A stretch of DNA of 38,170 nt from a bacterium (GCA_022774325.1 JALFNN010000090.1:1-38170), one strand, 5' to 3'; positions 23,936 through 32,739 are shown, numbered from the stretch's first letter. Made by a program: numbers and translations. Notes: generated from the sequence alone by a model not told the origin.

Positions 23936-24796
23936 CTATTGCTCCTCCTTTAATGCAAGAAATGCTGCCAGATTTCCTCGTTTTCCATTCGATGCACGGT
24001 GTGAAAACAGAAGATCCGGATTACAGCAGGTACAGAGATTCGTCACGGCCAGATGCTCCGGTAAAATGCCGGCCTGAAGAAGCACAATCTCATTTGCTTT
24101 CCATAGATTCAGCTGATATTTTCCGTTCTCCTTTCGATCATATAGATCGTTCCAGTCTGCTTCATCAAATGCGTTCTGAAATTTCTGAATGACATCTTCA
24201 CTTACTTCATAGCAATCCTGACAGATGGAAGGCCCGACTGCCGCAAGAATATCTTCCGGCCTGCAATCGAATTTGCTTCGCATGATATCTACAGTTACCT
24301 GACCCATCCTCGCGGCAGTTCCCCTCCACCCAGAATGACTGGATGCGATGACACGTTTGACCGGATCAACAAAAAGAAGCGGAACACAGTCTGCATAGAA
24401 CGTTACAAGGCAGATGCCGGGGATATTGGTCACAAGGCCATCCACATTATCATAATCCCGCTCTCTCGTCACTCCTTTTCCGGCATCTGCTTCCGTCACA
24501 ATCCGGACATTGGTAGTATGTGTCTGGCGTGAACAAACCATACGGGCAGGATCAACGCCAATTGCCTTTCCGATTCTGCGATAGTTTTCACGCACATTCT
24601 CCTCCGCGTCACCACGGGTATAGCTGAGATTCATTGTCGCGTAGATTCCTTTGCTCACACCACCAAGACGTGTAGAAATCCCGTGATTCACGATGTTCGT
24701 ATTTCCAAAAAGCGGATACTGAAGGAAAGGAACCTGTTCGATTTCTTTTTCTTCAAATACCTTTCTGTTATCTTTATAATGTAATCCTATTTTCAT
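23936..24796 (-). CDS. pgeF: YfiH/PgeF family multicopper-oxidoreductase-fold protein
   Basis: The family (DUF152, LACC1-like) motifs are present: NHGISTRLGGVSKG, VCSRQTHTTNVRIV (His), FYADCVPLLFVDP (Cys) and ASSHSGWRGTAARM (His), making the zinc-binding C-H-H centre; VGPSICQDCYEVSEDV follows, and CTCCNPDLLFSHRA ends the domain. PgeF homologues correct peptidoglycan precursors in E. coli; others are purine nucleoside-cleaving enzymes, so the reaction here is open. 286 residues, full length. Confidence 0.9.
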   Translation of the reverse strand: MKIGLHYKDNRKVFEEKEIEQVPFLQYPLFGNTNIVNHGISTRLGGVSKGIYATMNLSYTRGDAEENVRENYRRIGKAIGVDPARMVCSRQTHTTNVRIVTEADAGKGVTRERDYDNVDGLVTNIPGICLVTFYADCVPLLFVDPVKRVIASSHSGWRGTAARMGQVTVDIMRSKFDCRPEDILAAVGPSICQDCYEVSEDVIQKFQNAFDEADWNDLYDRKENGKYQLNLWKANEIVLLQAGILPEHLAVTNLCTCCNPDLLFSHRASNGKRGNLAAFLALKEEQ

Positions 24797-24798
24797 TC

Positions 24799-25185
24799 TT
24801 ACACTCCTGTAAAATCAAATGCATTTTTTACCCAAGTTATTTCCTGATCCGTAATTCCGATCACGTCAAATCTGCAGAATCGTTCTGTCTGATTCGTCTT
24901 TGTAAGATAATACAGTGCCGTTTTGGAAATCCGGCGCTGCTTTTCTGGATGCACCGCTTCAAGCGGAATCGCAGATTGGGAACCACTTCGGTATTTCACT
25001 TCACAGAATATCAAATCACATCCGTTTTCTGCGATGATATCGATCTCGCCGTTTCTGCAGCGAAAATTATACTGAAGGATCCGATAACCCTGCTTTTTCA
25101 GAAAATCTCCTGCAAGGAGTTCATAATCAGCTCCTGTTCTTCGTCTGTTTGAATGATGATTTCTGTGTCCCTTTTGTATGTTCAT
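24799..25185 (-). CDS. YraN family (UPF0102) putative endonuclease
   Basis: 128 residues with the YraN pattern: GADYELLAGDFLKKQGYRIL, FRCRNGEIDIIAENGCDLIFCEVKYRS (the E-I-D-x..E-V-K nuclease core) and EAVHPEKQRRISKTALYYL. The fold is that of Holliday-junction-resolvase-like nucleases; function is unproven. A weak ribosome-binding site leaves the start of the basic leader (MNIQKGHRNHH) uncertain. It follows rnhB, with a 77-nt gap that holds no recognisable gene. Confidence 0.88.
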   Translation of the reverse strand: MNIQKGHRNHHSNRRRTGADYELLAGDFLKKQGYRILQYNFRCRNGEIDIIAENGCDLIFCEVKYRSGSQSAIPLEAVHPEKQRRISKTALYYLTKTNQTERFCRFDVIGITDQEITWVKNAFDFTGV

Positions 25186-25262
25186 ATCGCATCAGATCTG
25201 GTTTCCCGTAAGTACAACCTGTGTGTTCAGATAGCTGATCACGCCGCTCTCTTTCTAGCGGA

Positions 25263-26024
25263 TCAGTCAAAAAAATTTTTAATGAATGTCTGTCGGTGGA
25301 TCGGTGTCGGACCGAGACGTTTCAACACTTCGATATGTGCGGCGGATCCGTATCCTTTGTGATCCTTAAAACCATATTCCGGAAACACTTCATCGTATTG
25401 GATCATGAGCCGGTCCCTTGTGACCTTCGCAATGACGCTTGCTGCGGCTATGGAAAGGCTTTTTGCGTCCCCCTTGATGATCGGCACCTGTCTGATAGAA
25501 ACTTCAGGTATGGTAACGGCGTCATTGAGCAGGACATCCGGTACGCAGTTCAGATTGTCGATTGCCTTATGCATTGCTTCATAAGTTGCCTGAAGAATAT
25601 TGATCTCATCGATTCTTGCCGGGCTTGCCATACCGACACCGACCGAAATCGCTTTCTCCATGATCTCATCGTAAAGACATTCTCTTCTCTTAGCAGAAAG
25701 CTGTTTGGAATCGTTCAGATATAGGATGCGGCAATCTTTCGGAAGAATCACCGCACCGGCAACGACCGGACCTGCCAGTGGTCCTCTTCCGGCTTCGTCG
25801 ATACCGCATACTATGCCGTAGCTGCTGTATTCCTTCTCATAACAGCACATCGCCTCCAGGCGATCCTGTTCTTTTTTACATTTCTCATCCTGTTTCCTGT
25901 ATTTCGCAATCAGGCGAATGACTCCGGCGCGGTCATCATCAGCATAACGCAAATAAAGCGCATTTCGGTCCCCCGTAGTCTGTTTGAATTCTTCTTCAAT
26001 TTCTCTGATGCTTTTCTTATCCAT
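25263..26024 (-). CDS. rnhB: Ribonuclease HII
   Basis: RnhB cuts the RNA of RNA-DNA hybrids and excises misincorporated ribonucleotides. The catalytic motif is CGIDEAGRGPLAGPVVAGAV; LNDSKQLSAKRRE, KGDAKSLSIAAASVIAKVTRD and DHKGYGSAAHIEVL follow. An N-terminal helical extension of ~70 residues (SIREIEEEFKQTTGDRN) precedes the catalytic domain, as in Bacillus. Its start overlaps the lepB stop by 8 nt. Confidence 0.95.
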   Translation of the reverse strand: MDKKSIREIEEEFKQTTGDRNALYLRYADDDRAGVIRLIAKYRKQDEKCKKEQDRLEAMCCYEKEYSSYGIVCGIDEAGRGPLAGPVVAGAVILPKDCRILYLNDSKQLSAKRRECLYDEIMEKAISVGVGMASPARIDEINILQATYEAMHKAIDNLNCVPDVLLNDAVTIPEVSIRQVPIIKGDAKSLSIAAASVIAKVTRDRLMIQYDEVFPEYGFKDHKGYGSAAHIEVLKRLGPTPIHRQTFIKNFFD

Positions 26025-26607
26025 GATTTACCACTCCGATTTTGTTGAACGGATAGATCCGAACCCATGCACGCCCTATGAGCTGGTCTCGTTTTAAGAC
26101 ACCGACGCTTGGTTCCCGGCTGTCGCTGCTGTGATTTCTGTTATCTCCCAATACAAAATACTCATCTTCACCCAACGTAATCGGCTCCGCCGCAATTCCG
26201 GCATTTACCATCGGCTCGGCTCCGAAATGTTCGTCCAGCTGTTCACCGTTGATATATACGGCTCCGTCCTTCACCTGGACAGTTTCGCCCGGGAGCCCGA
26301 TGATGCGTTTGATATAATATGTATTTTCCGCGTGCTGGTATGGGAATACGATTACTTCATACCGCTGCGGATCACGGAATCGGAAGGACAGCTTGTCTAC
26401 GATCAGATTATCTCCATTGCTTAACGCCGGTTCCATGGAATGTCCGTCAACTTTGGTGCGCTGACCGACAAATGTAATAATCAGATATGTGATTACGATG
26501 ACAAATAAAAAATAAAGGATCCAGCTGCCCAGTTCTTTCCAGAAACCGGAAGTTTTTTTAACAGTATCCGCTGCGTTAACGAGTTCCTGCTCTGTATTAT
26601 GATTCAT
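26017..26607 (-). CDS. lepB: Signal peptidase I (first copy)
   Basis: Type I signal peptidase with one N-terminal membrane helix (WILYFLFVIVITYLIITFVG) and the catalytic serine in GHSMEPALSNGD and lysine in YYIKRIIGLPGETV; the C-terminal box is FVLGDNRNHSSDSR. It removes signal peptides from exported proteins on the outer face of the membrane. The start at 26607 (MNHNTEQ) is preferred because AAAGGAG is 7 nt upstream; the ATG two codons earlier would be too close. Overlaps rbgA and rnhB. Confidence 0.94.
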   Translation of the reverse strand: MNHNTEQELVNAADTVKKTSGFWKELGSWILYFLFVIVITYLIITFVGQRTKVDGHSMEPALSNGDNLIVDKLSFRFRDPQRYEVIVFPYQHAENTYYIKRIIGLPGETVQVKDGAVYINGEQLDEHFGAEPMVNAGIAAEPITLGEDEYFVLGDNRNHSSDSREPSVGVLKRDQLIGRAWVRIYPFNKIGVVNHG

Positions 26608-27457
26608 GTTCATACTCCTTTACAAATTCAAGCGTAAGCGGTCCGATCTTACCATTCCTGAAATCATCCAGAAGCATGGAAGCTGCTTTTTTCGTGTCAA
26701 GTTCATTCCCGCGAACCAGACAATGACGGCTTTCTGCAATTTGTTCCAGCATCTGATAATTATCTTCCACTTCATCTACCGCATATTTTTCAGCTAATCT
26801 TCCGGGATATTCTTTCTTCATGAATCCGCAAAGTTCAGCTGCCAGTTCTTCAATATTCATGATTTCATCTTTAATGGAGCCAATTAAAGCCAGTCGGAGA
26901 CCTACTGTCTGGTCTTCAAATTTTGGCCAGAGGATTCCCGGTGTGTCGAGAAGCTCGACATTTTTGTTCAGGCGTATCCACTGTTTTCCCTTTGTGACTC
27001 CCGGTTTGTTTCCGGTTTTGGCGCAGGCCTTTCCGGCAAGAGAATTAATAAATGTAGATTTTCCGACGTTCGGAATTCCGACAACCATAGCTCTAACCGG
27101 ACGGTTTAAAATTCCTCGTTTCCGGTCCCGCTCGATCTTTTCACGGCACGCTTCCTGAATCACATTCTGAATGCTTTTCATTCCGCCGCCTTTTCTCGAA
27201 TTTACTTTTACAACTGAATATCCTTTTCCTTTAAAATATGCTACCCATTCATCTGTGCATCTGTCATCTGCAAGATCACTTTTATTTAGAAGGATCAGTC
27301 TGGCACGGCCTCGTCCCAGTTCGTCAATATCCGGATTCCGGCTGCTCATGGGGATTCTTGCATCCACAAGTTCGATTACCAGATCGATCAATTTGATATT
27401 CTCCTGCATCATCCTTCTTGCCTTTGTCATATGTCCAGGATACCATTGAAAATTCAT
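26597..27457 (-). CDS. rbgA: Ribosome biogenesis GTPase RbgA (YlqF)
   Basis: A circularly permuted GTPase of 286 residues needed for late 50S assembly. The G motifs occur in the order G4 (LLNKSDLAD), G1 (VGIPNVGKSTFINSLAG) and G3 (LLDTPGILWPKF). The N-terminal MNFQWYPGHMTKARR is a strong family signature; the C-terminal helical domain (~residues 190-286) contacts rRNA. It lies between the two lepB genes. Confidence 0.95.
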   Translation of the reverse strand: MNFQWYPGHMTKARRMMQENIKLIDLVIELVDARIPMSSRNPDIDELGRGRARLILLNKSDLADDRCTDEWVAYFKGKGYSVVKVNSRKGGGMKSIQNVIQEACREKIERDRKRGILNRPVRAMVVGIPNVGKSTFINSLAGKACAKTGNKPGVTKGKQWIRLNKNVELLDTPGILWPKFEDQTVGLRLALIGSIKDEIMNIEELAAELCGFMKKEYPGRLAEKYAVDEVEDNYQMLEQIAESRHCLVRGNELDTKKAASMLLDDFRNGKIGPLTLEFVKEYEHES

Positions 27458-27476
27458 ACTTCATCCTCACTTCTTT

Positions 27477-28055
27477 CTATTCTATCCATCCAAAACGCTT
27501 CCCGGGGGTTATGATAAACCATGCCTTTCCCTCGATTTCAGAACGTTTCACATTACCGATTTCAGGCATTCTGCTGTCTGTACTGCTCTCGCGGTTGTCT
27601 CCCAGTACGAAGAATTCATCTCCTGCAAGAGTGATTTCTTCAGACGCAAGCCCGGCATCGACAATTGCACTGGTTTCATATTCCTCTTCCAGCTCTTTCC
27701 CATTAACGAATATCTTTCCTTCTTCGATTTTCACCGTCTCACCGGGAAGTGCAATGATTCGCTTAATGTATGAATGAAGCATTTCATTTCCGTTCGGTTT
27801 GAATACGATCACATCTCCTCTTTTGGGTGTACTTGCGTCGTAGAGAATGCGATTTACCAGAACGATATCCCCGTTCTTAATGATCGGACTCATGGAATCC
27901 CCGATGTTGCTGACTCGCTGTCCGAAATACCACACAAATACAAACGCCATAAAACATACGATGATGATCTGCAGAAGCCATTTCAAAGCTCCCGGAACCC
28001 ATTCAAAACTGGCCCGCCTTTTCGTCTCTTTCCCGAATTGCAAATCTCTGTGCAT
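27477..28055 (-). CDS. lepB: Signal peptidase I (second copy)
   Basis: 192 residues. Basic N-terminus (KETKRRASFEWVPG), one membrane helix (LLQIIIVCFMAFVFVWYF), catalytic Ser54 in GDSMSPIIKNGD, Lys98 in SYIKRIIALPGETV and FVLGDNRESSTDSR. Catalytic residues are complete in both copies, which differ over most of their length, so this is an old duplication. The rplS terminator lies upstream. Confidence 0.94.
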   Translation of the reverse strand: MHRDLQFGKETKRRASFEWVPGALKWLLQIIIVCFMAFVFVWYFGQRVSNIGDSMSPIIKNGDIVLVNRILYDASTPKRGDVIVFKPNGNEMLHSYIKRIIALPGETVKIEEGKIFVNGKELEEEYETSAIVDAGLASEEITLAGDEFFVLGDNRESSTDSRMPEIGNVKRSEIEGKAWFIITPGKRFGWIE

Positions 28056-28104
28056 AGTTCTCCCCTTTTGTAAATATCAGAAATCCTATTCTATAGTGTG
28101 AAAA

Positions 28105-28134
28105 AGGGACAAGTACCCATTTGTATTTGTCCCT
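28105..28134 (-). terminator. Terminator after rplS
   Basis: An 8-bp AGGGACAA/TTGTCCCT stem (extendable in the loop) followed on the minus strand by TTTTTC, 13 nt past the rplS stop. Confidence 0.82.
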
Positions 28135-28146
28135 CTAAAGCATTTA

Positions 28147-28494
28147 CTATTTTACTAACTCTTTTACTTTTGCTCTCTTACCTACACGATCTCTTAAGTA
28201 GTTCAGTTTTGCACGTCTTACTTTACCTTTACGAACAACTTCTACTTTTTCTACGTTTGGTGAGTGCAGCGGCCATGTCTTCTCAACACCGATTCCGTTA
28301 GAATTCTTTCTTACTGTAAATGTTTCTCTTGCTCCGCCGCCCTGTCTTTTTAAAACAGTTCCTTCAAAAACCTGAATTCTTTCACGGTTTCCTTCTTTGA
28401 TTTTACCGTATACTTTTACAGTATCACCAACTCTGAATTCCGGAGCATCTGCTTTTAACTGTGCTGCTTCAATGTTTTTAATAATTTCGTTCAT
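28147..28494 (-). CDS. rplS: Ribosomal protein L19
   Basis: A 115-residue L19: [66 protein letters not shown] (in order) and the basic tail [18 protein letters not shown]. It sits at the 30S-50S interface. The start at 28494 is set by AAGGAGGT 8 nt upstream; upstream in-frame codons are leader. It has its own promoter and terminator, forming a monocistronic unit. Confidence 0.97.
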   Translation of the reverse strand: MNEIIKNIEAAQLKADAPEFRVGDTVKVYGKIKEGNRERIQVFEGTVLKRQGGGARETFTVRKNSNGIGVEKTWPLHSPNVEKVEVVRKGKVRRAKLNYLRDRVGKRAKVKELVK

Positions 28495-28578
28495 ATGTGT
28501 GACCTCCTTCATATTTTGACGTTCATAAATACGTAATTCGTACCAGAGGACCATCTCTTTCTTCTCACAACATGCTAC

Positions 28579-28607
28579 ATTTTACCACAACACAGCAAAG
28601 GATGCAA
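28579..28607 (-). promoter_or_regulatory. Sigma-A promoter of rplS
   Basis: TTGCAT (28607-28602) and TAAAAT (28584-28579) with a 17-nt spacer. The leader is ~80 nt with a small ACGT/ACGT hairpin; an L19-type leader is possible but not shown. Confidence 0.7.
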
Positions 28608-28622
28608 GGGTTTTTTGTGAAA

Positions 28623-29348
28623 TCATAGTGCATTCAACACATTTTTCGGGTCATCACAAATAACCAGGTCTGCGTATCTGTCTTTCAGATGTGGTTCCTT
28701 ATGAACGACGATAAGTCGGCTTCCGTCAAAGTATTTTACATAATTATGAAATACTTCAGAATCCAGTGTAGTTCCAAGAATCAGAAGAACATCTGCCTTT
28801 TCAAGCTCTGTAGCTGTTCTGGCAATCAATTGTCCGTCCAGCATATCTCCGAAAAGCGATACCATGGGCCGGATCACGGATCCACAGCTCTCACATCGAG
28901 GAACTTTGACGGTATTTTTTATATAATCGACCGAATAACTTCTTCCGCAGTGCGGGCATTTGTTATCGTAAATATTTCCGTGCAGATTGACGACATTTCT
29001 GCATCCTGCACGCCCTGACAGGTTGTAAATATTGCTCGTTACAATACAGTCGATCATTCCGGCTCTTTCAAGTTCTGCCAGTTTTCTCGGAGAATCTCCC
29101 GGCTCAATATCCAGGAGCACTTCATTCCTGTAAAATTCAAAAAATTTATCAGGTCTTGTGCTGTAATACCCATCAGAAAAAATGTATTCCGGTGACACAC
29201 CATATCGGGTTTCGATATCATAAGCTCTCTCCGGTTTTTTGAGCATCATGTACCCTTCCTCTTCCAGAATACCGGAACCACAGAGTGCTACCGTGTATTT
29301 ACTTTCTTTTAATGCACGTTTCAGACTCTCTATTTTCTGTTCCATCAT
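28623..29348 (-). CDS. Divergent sirtuin (Sir2-family NAD-dependent deacylase-like)
   Basis: 241 residues. Sir2 features: a Rossmann start, catalytic His in VVNLHGNIYDN, the zinc ribbon with CPHCGRSY and CESCGSV, and ILGTTLDSEVF near the end. The NAD-binding signature is unusual: where G-A-G-x-S...G-I-P-D-F-R is expected, it reads CGSGILEEEGYMM, and T-Q-N-I-D is TSNIYNL. Whether it still cleaves NAD is doubtful. The start at 29348 follows GGGGGA. It lies between trmD and rplS, in a place normally without a sirtuin, behind its own promoter. Confidence 0.85.
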   Translation of the reverse strand: MMEQKIESLKRALKESKYTVALCGSGILEEEGYMMLKKPERAYDIETRYGVSPEYIFSDGYYSTRPDKFFEFYRNEVLLDIEPGDSPRKLAELERAGMIDCIVTSNIYNLSGRAGCRNVVNLHGNIYDNKCPHCGRSYSVDYIKNTVKVPRCESCGSVIRPMVSLFGDMLDGQLIARTATELEKADVLLILGTTLDSEVFHNYVKYFDGSRLIVVHKEPHLKDRYADLVICDDPKNVLNAL

Positions 29349-29391
29349 ATAGAGTCCCCCTTTCCAGACACAAAGAATTATACCTGAAAAT

Positions 29392-29421
29392 ATTATACCA
29401 TATGACACTGTTTACAGCCAA
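29392..29421 (-). promoter_or_regulatory. Promoter candidate for the sirtuin gene
   Basis: TTGGCT (29421-29416) and TATAAT (29397-29392) with 18 nt between; a second TATAAT lies at 29382-29377. It begins just past the trmD stop. Confidence 0.5.
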
Positions 29422-29430
29422 GTAGATTAT

Positions 29431-30189
29431 TTATTCGTTTATTTTCTTTTTATCACGTATTTCTCTGGCAATTTTCCACTCATCTTCTGTTAAGAGTGCA
29501 TGTTTCAGAAGATCCGGTCTCCATTTGGCAGTCCGGATTACGGATTGTTCTCTGCGCCATTTTTCTACGTTTGCATGATGACCGGAAAGGAGGATCGGAG
29601 GTACCTGCTTGTCGTGCCATACTTCCGGTCTGGAATACTGCGGATATTCCAGGAGATGATCCTGAAAGCTTTCAAATTCTGCTGACACATCATTGTGAAG
29701 GACTCCCGGAATCAGTCTGGATATGGCATCCACCATCATCATAGCGGGGAGCTCGCCTCCGGTCAGAACATAATCGCCTGCCGATACATAATCTGTTACA
29801 ATCTCTTCCAGAACTCGTTCATCAATTCCTTCATAATGGCCACAGAGAAGGATCAGTTCTTCCTCTTTGGAAAATTCTTCTGCCATGGACTGGTTGAACG
29901 GTCTGCCCTGGGGTGATAGATAGACAACGCGCGGTTTCTTGTCATCGGAAGCCCCGATTTCACCGCAGATTGCCTTATAAGTCTGAAAAACCGGTTCTGC
30001 CTGCATCAACATTCCCGCACCGCCACCGTAAGGATAATCATCGACACTGTTGTGTTTGTTAAACGCATAATCCCGGATATTCCAGGCTTCAATCTGGAGA
30101 ATTCCTTTCTCGGCTGCACGTCCGATGATGCTCGTATTCAGACCATTTAATACCATATCCGGAAATAAAGTCATAATGTGAAATCTCAT
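29431..30189 (-). CDS. trmD: tRNA (guanine37-N1)-methyltransferase TrmD
   Basis: TrmD methylates G37 of tRNAs reading CNN codons, preventing frameshifts. The SPOUT knot is clear: MTLFPDMVLNGLNTSIIGRA, DDYPYGGGAGMLMQAEP, LCGHYEGIDERVLEE and DYVLTGGELPAMMMVDAI. The C-terminal domain includes VWHDKQVPPILLSGHHANVEKWRRE. 252 residues, full length. It follows rimM by 16 nt. Confidence 0.97.
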   Translation of the reverse strand: MRFHIMTLFPDMVLNGLNTSIIGRAAEKGILQIEAWNIRDYAFNKHNSVDDYPYGGGAGMLMQAEPVFQTYKAICGEIGASDDKKPRVVYLSPQGRPFNQSMAEEFSKEEELILLCGHYEGIDERVLEEIVTDYVSAGDYVLTGGELPAMMMVDAISRLIPGVLHNDVSAEFESFQDHLLEYPQYSRPEVWHDKQVPPILLSGHHANVEKWRREQSVIRTAKWRPDLLKHALLTEDEWKIAREIRDKKKINE

Positions 30190-30205
30190 ACGTTTTTCTC
30201 CTGTC

Positions 30206-30721
30206 CTATGAAATCAATCCGTCCATCAGATGAATCGTCATTTTATTTTCTTCGGTATTCACATCCAGAATGCAGTCTTTAATCGCAGGGATCAGCACTT
30301 CTCCGTGTTCTTTGGTGTCGATCACATACACATCATTGGCGCCCGTCTCCAGGATATCTGTGAGCGTTCCGAATAATTCTCCCCCATCTGTATATACATC
30401 CATTTCCAGAATATCAGCCATAAAGTATTCGTCATCTTCCAGTTCTACAGCGTCTTCTCTTGACACCAGAAGGGGCATCTTTCGATATTTTTCTATATCA
30501 TTTATATTATCGATTCCTTTAAATTTAAGGATTACGAATTGTTTGAAATATTTTACACCTTCGATTGCGAGTTTCCGGTATTCTTTACCGGTATCCAGAA
30601 CGACTTCTTTCAAGTCTTCAAAGCGTGACGGATCGTCGGTTGTCGGAAACACCTTTACTTCTCCGCGTATACCATGGGTCGAGGTGATGACGCCTACTTG
30701 TAAATATTCATTTTGCTGCAT
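30206..30721 (-). CDS. rimM: 16S rRNA processing protein RimM
   Basis: RimM helps 30S head maturation and binds S19. N-terminal LQVGVITSTHGIRGEVKVFPTTDD and the C-terminal PRC-barrel (DILEMDVYTDGGELFGTLTDI, VLIPAIKDCI) are present; 171 residues. The start at 30721 is set by AAGGGAG 8 nt upstream, discarding seven in-frame upstream codons. A terminator lies between khpA and rimM, so expression depends on readthrough or an unseen promoter. Confidence 0.95.
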   Translation of the reverse strand: MQQNEYLQVGVITSTHGIRGEVKVFPTTDDPSRFEDLKEVVLDTGKEYRKLAIEGVKYFKQFVILKFKGIDNINDIEKYRKMPLLVSREDAVELEDDEYFMADILEMDVYTDGGELFGTLTDILETGANDVYVIDTKEHGEVLIPAIKDCILDVNTEENKMTIHLMDGLIS

Positions 30722-30759
30722 CGTTTTCTCCCTTGCTTTCATGTTGATTACGAAAAGAA

Positions 30760-30785
30760 AACGCAGATAAAACCTTACCTGCGTT
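30760..30785 (-). terminator. Terminator between khpA and rimM
   Basis: AACGCAG/CTGCGTT (7 bp, 12-nt loop), followed on the minus strand by TTCTTTTC. Moderate stem; probably a partial terminator that lowers rimM-trmD relative to rpsP-khpA. Confidence 0.65.
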
Positions 30786-30801
30786 CATTTTCTTACGGTT
30801 A

Positions 30802-31032
30802 TTATTGCATAATTTCAACTACAACTTTTTTGTCTTCTTTTGCCGCAGCTGCTTTAACAACGGAACGGATTGCTTTTGCAATACGGCCTTGCTTACCGAT
30901 TACCTTGCCCATATCATTGTCGGATACATGCACTTCGATAACGGTTGTCTTGCCTTCCTGTTTCTCGGTAACTACAACGCCTTCCGGATTGTCCACAAGT
31001 GCTTTCGTAATTACTTCTACTAAATTTTTCAT
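30802..31032 (-). CDS. khpA: KH-domain RNA-binding protein KhpA (YlqC)
   Basis: A 76-residue single KH domain: MKNLVEVITKALVDNPEGV at the start and the GxxG loop in MGKVIGKQGRIAKAIRSVVK. It pairs with KhpB (Jag/EloR) to bind RNA in Bacillota. The start at 31032 has GGAGGTGCGAGTG before it; a GTG three codons earlier is less well placed. It lies 23 nt after rpsP. Confidence 0.94.
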   Translation of the reverse strand: MKNLVEVITKALVDNPEGVVVTEKQEGKTTVIEVHVSDNDMGKVIGKQGRIAKAIRSVVKAAAAKEDKKVVVEIMQ

Positions 31033-31055
31033 CACTCGCACCTCCGCGAAGCAGC

Positions 31056-31301
31056 CTATTTCTCAATACCTGCTGCTTTAAAAATCTTTCCAACTACTTC
31101 TGTAGGCTGAGCACCGTTGTTTAACCATTTCTTAGCTGCTTCTTCATCTACCTTGAATACGCTCGGATCCTGATTCGGATCATAAGTTCCGATTTCTTCG
31201 ATGAACTTTCCGTCTCTTGGAGATCTTGCATCAGCTACAACGATTCTATAGAAAGGAGCCTTCTTCTGTCCCATTCTTTTTAATCTGATTTTTACTGCCA
31301 T
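31056..31301 (-). CDS. rpsP: Ribosomal protein S16
   Basis: 81 residues with the S16 pattern [31 protein letters not shown] (read in two parts), [13 protein letters not shown] and [14 protein letters not shown]. It stabilises the 30S body. AGGAGGTGACAT precedes the ATG. Follows ffh by 75 nt. Confidence 0.97.
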   Translation of the reverse strand: MAVKIRLKRMGQKKAPFYRIVVADARSPRDGKFIEEIGTYDPNQDPSVFKVDEEAAKKWLNNGAQPTEVVGKIFKAAGIEK

Positions 31302-31376
31302 TTTATGTCACCTCCTGAATTATTTTCTAATATTGTGTATATAAACGCACAAGGCGTATATATCTTCTGATAACGG

Positions 31377-32738
31377 CTAGAACGGCATTCTGAATTTGCC
31401 TCGTTTTCCGCCTTTTCCTCCCATCATTCCCGGGAACTGTTTCATCATTTTGCGCATCTGGTCAAACTGCTTGACTGTGCGATTTACTTCGGCAATGTCC
31501 ACACCTGCTCCGGCTGCAATTCTTCGCTTTCTGGAAGGATTCAAAAGATCCGGGTTGCTTCTCTCCGCAGGAGTCATAGAGTAAATGATTGCCTCCACAC
31601 GGGCCATTTTACGCTCCGCTTCGTCGGAATCGATATCCGGCATCTTTCCTTTGCCGCCCATCGCTCCCAGTCCCGGAAGCATGCTCATTACATTTCCGAA
31701 ACCGCCCATCTTACGCATCTGTTTCATACTTTCCAGATAATCATCAAAATCGAACTGTGCCTTCTTGAGCTTCTCGGTCATCTTCTTGGCCTGGTCTTCA
31801 TCGATTTCCTGACCTGCCTTTTCAATCAGGCTTAGCACATCGCCCATACCGAGTATACGTGATGCCATTCGATCCGGGTAAAACTGTTCCAGATCTGAAA
31901 GTTTCTCACCCATGCCGACATAGAGAATCGGACATCCGGTCACGGCTTTAATAGAAAGCGCCGCACCGCCACGGGTATCACCGTCGAGCTTCGTAACGAT
32001 CACACCGTCGATCCCGATCTGTTTATTGAACTGATCCGCTACATTGACGGCATCCTGACCGGTCATCGCATCCACAACCAGAATACTCTGATGCACTTCC
32101 ACGGTTTTCTTGATCTCCTGAAGCTCCGCCATCATATCTTCGTCTACATGAAGACGTCCGGCTGTATCCAGAATGATCAGATTGTTGCCGTTCTTCGCTG
32201 CATGTTCCAACGCAGCCTTGGCAATGTTCGCAGGTTTCTGATTCTCGCCCATGGAAAAAACTTCCACGCCTTGCTTTTCCCCGTTGATCTGCAGCTGCTT
32301 GATCGCAGCAGGACGATAAACATCGCATGCGACCAGAAGTGGTTTCTTGCCCTTGAGTTTGAACTTACCGGCGAGCTTTGCCGCCGTTGTCGTCTTACCA
32401 GCACCCTGAAGACCTGCCATCATAATGACTGTCTTCGCGCTGCCCGGCTGGAGCTTGATCTCGGTTGTCTCGGATCCCATCAGATTTACCAGTTCTTCAT
32501 TTACGATCTTGATCACCATCTGCCCCGGGTTCAGGCCATTCATCACGTCCTGTCCTACTGCACGTTCCTGAACATCTTTCACGAATTTCTTTACCACTTT
32601 GAAATTCACATCCGCCTCAAGGAGCGCCATCTTCACTTCTCTGAGTGCGGTCTTGACATCGTCTTCCGTAAGACGACCTTTGCTTCTCAGGTTCTTGAAT
32701 ACATTTTGAAGTTTTTCAGTTAAGCTGTCAAATGCCAT
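31377..32738 (-). CDS. ffh: Signal recognition particle protein Ffh (SRP54)
   Basis: Ffh binds SRP RNA and signal sequences and targets nascent membrane proteins to FtsY. The N domain is residues 1-~90; the G domain has GLQGAGKTTTAAKLAGK (~110), DVYRPAAIKQL, DTAGRLHVDEDMM and TKLDGDTRGGAALS; the Met-rich M domain (~300-453) has SMTPAERSNPDLLNPSRKRR and a QFPGMMGGKGGKRGK tail. 453 residues, full length. One nucleotide separates it from ylxM. Confidence 0.98.
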   Translation of the reverse strand: MAFDSLTEKLQNVFKNLRSKGRLTEDDVKTALREVKMALLEADVNFKVVKKFVKDVQERAVGQDVMNGLNPGQMVIKIVNEELVNLMGSETTEIKLQPGSAKTVIMMAGLQGAGKTTTAAKLAGKFKLKGKKPLLVACDVYRPAAIKQLQINGEKQGVEVFSMGENQKPANIAKAALEHAAKNGNNLIILDTAGRLHVDEDMMAELQEIKKTVEVHQSILVVDAMTGQDAVNVADQFNKQIGIDGVIVTKLDGDTRGGAALSIKAVTGCPILYVGMGEKLSDLEQFYPDRMASRILGMGDVLSLIEKAGQEIDEDQAKKMTEKLKKAQFDFDDYLESMKQMRKMGGFGNVMSMLPGLGAMGGKGKMPDIDSDEAERKMARVEAIIYSMTPAERSNPDLLNPSRKRRIAAGAGVDIAEVNRTVKQFDQMRKMMKQFPGMMGGKGGKRGKFRMPF

Positions 32739-32739
32739 A

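Noticed and set aside
25186-25262. A small gene between rnhB and yraN
   Set aside because: All frames in the 77-nt gap are broken by stops and no ribosome-binding site precedes a start.
28623-29348. Sir2-based anti-phage system
   Set aside because: No partner domain or gene (no Argonaute, HerA, SLOG or TIR neighbour); neighbours are ribosomal and tRNA modification genes.
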